DNA of 6,393 bases, taken from contig CAJKJS010000088.1 in NCBI GenBank assembly GCA_905200265.1, positions 1 to 6,393 of the forward strand, read 5' to 3'. This document shows positions 6,389 through 6,393 of the stretch, piece by piece. The notes under the pieces are model-generated. The model saw only the letters and a list, made by a program, of their open reading frames with translations, had not been told where the DNA came from and ran no database searches. The position numbers were made by a program, and so were the translations under genes. This DNA comes from an uncultured Oscillospiraceae bacterium (GTDB lineage: Bacteria > Bacillota > Clostridia > Oscillospirales > Acutalibacteraceae). How positions within the stretch are numbered: position 1 is the stretch's first letter; each line of letters opens with the position of its first letter.

Positions 6389-6393
6389 GGAAT

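Noticed and set aside
1..6393. tRNA, rRNA, CRISPR repeats, riboswitch or toxin-antitoxin pair
   Set aside because: Genes fill almost all of the window. The gaps (longest 141 bases) hold only promoters, hairpins and palindromes, with no regularly spaced repeats or cloverleaf-like sequence.

Overview
The window looks like ordinary chromosome from a Gram-positive anaerobe, most likely a Clostridia member of the Oscillospirales/Ruminococcaceae type. The supporting signs are strong AGGAGG-like ribosome binding sites before nearly every gene, compact intrinsic terminators, a TTGAAA-17-TATACT promoter, and protein families (YvbK-like and clostridial-type GNAT acetyltransferases, AI-2E-type permease, bacterial P2A Ca2+-ATPase) common in that group. 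The species assignment is an inference from family resemblance, not a search.

Left part (1 to about 2675, + strand, GC-rich): two GNAT acetyltransferase genes 22 bases apart form one unit (7-909, 932-1405). A short gap with two weak terminator-like hairpins and an extended -10 promoter follows. Then comes a clear trans-aconitate 2-methyltransferase gene (tam, 1518-2291). 45 bases later begins a third GNAT gene that is broken twice: its expected start codon reads ATA, and its 3' end is missing.

Right part (about 2675 to 6393, - strand, visibly lower GC): a large P-type Ca2+-transporting ATPase gene (6289-3674) has a well-formed promoter and a strong terminator. Downstream of it on the same strand lies an AI-2E/PerM/TqsA-family permease gene (3532-2606) whose last part is missing.

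The most notable feature is the point where the halves meet, at about 2670-2681. The + strand GNAT gene and the - strand permease gene point at each other and both lose family similarity within a few bases of the same position. Each then reads on into the antisense of the other. This is what one deletion between two convergent genes, or a chimeric assembly join, would leave. The GC change on either side makes either a real rearrangement or an assembly artefact plausible.

I found no convincing new multi-gene system. The left genes are small-molecule-modifying enzymes (acetyl and methyl transfer) and the right genes are membrane transport proteins. Apart from tam, exact substrates cannot be read from the sequence. 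No rRNA, tRNA, CRISPR array, insertion sequence or riboswitch was recognised.
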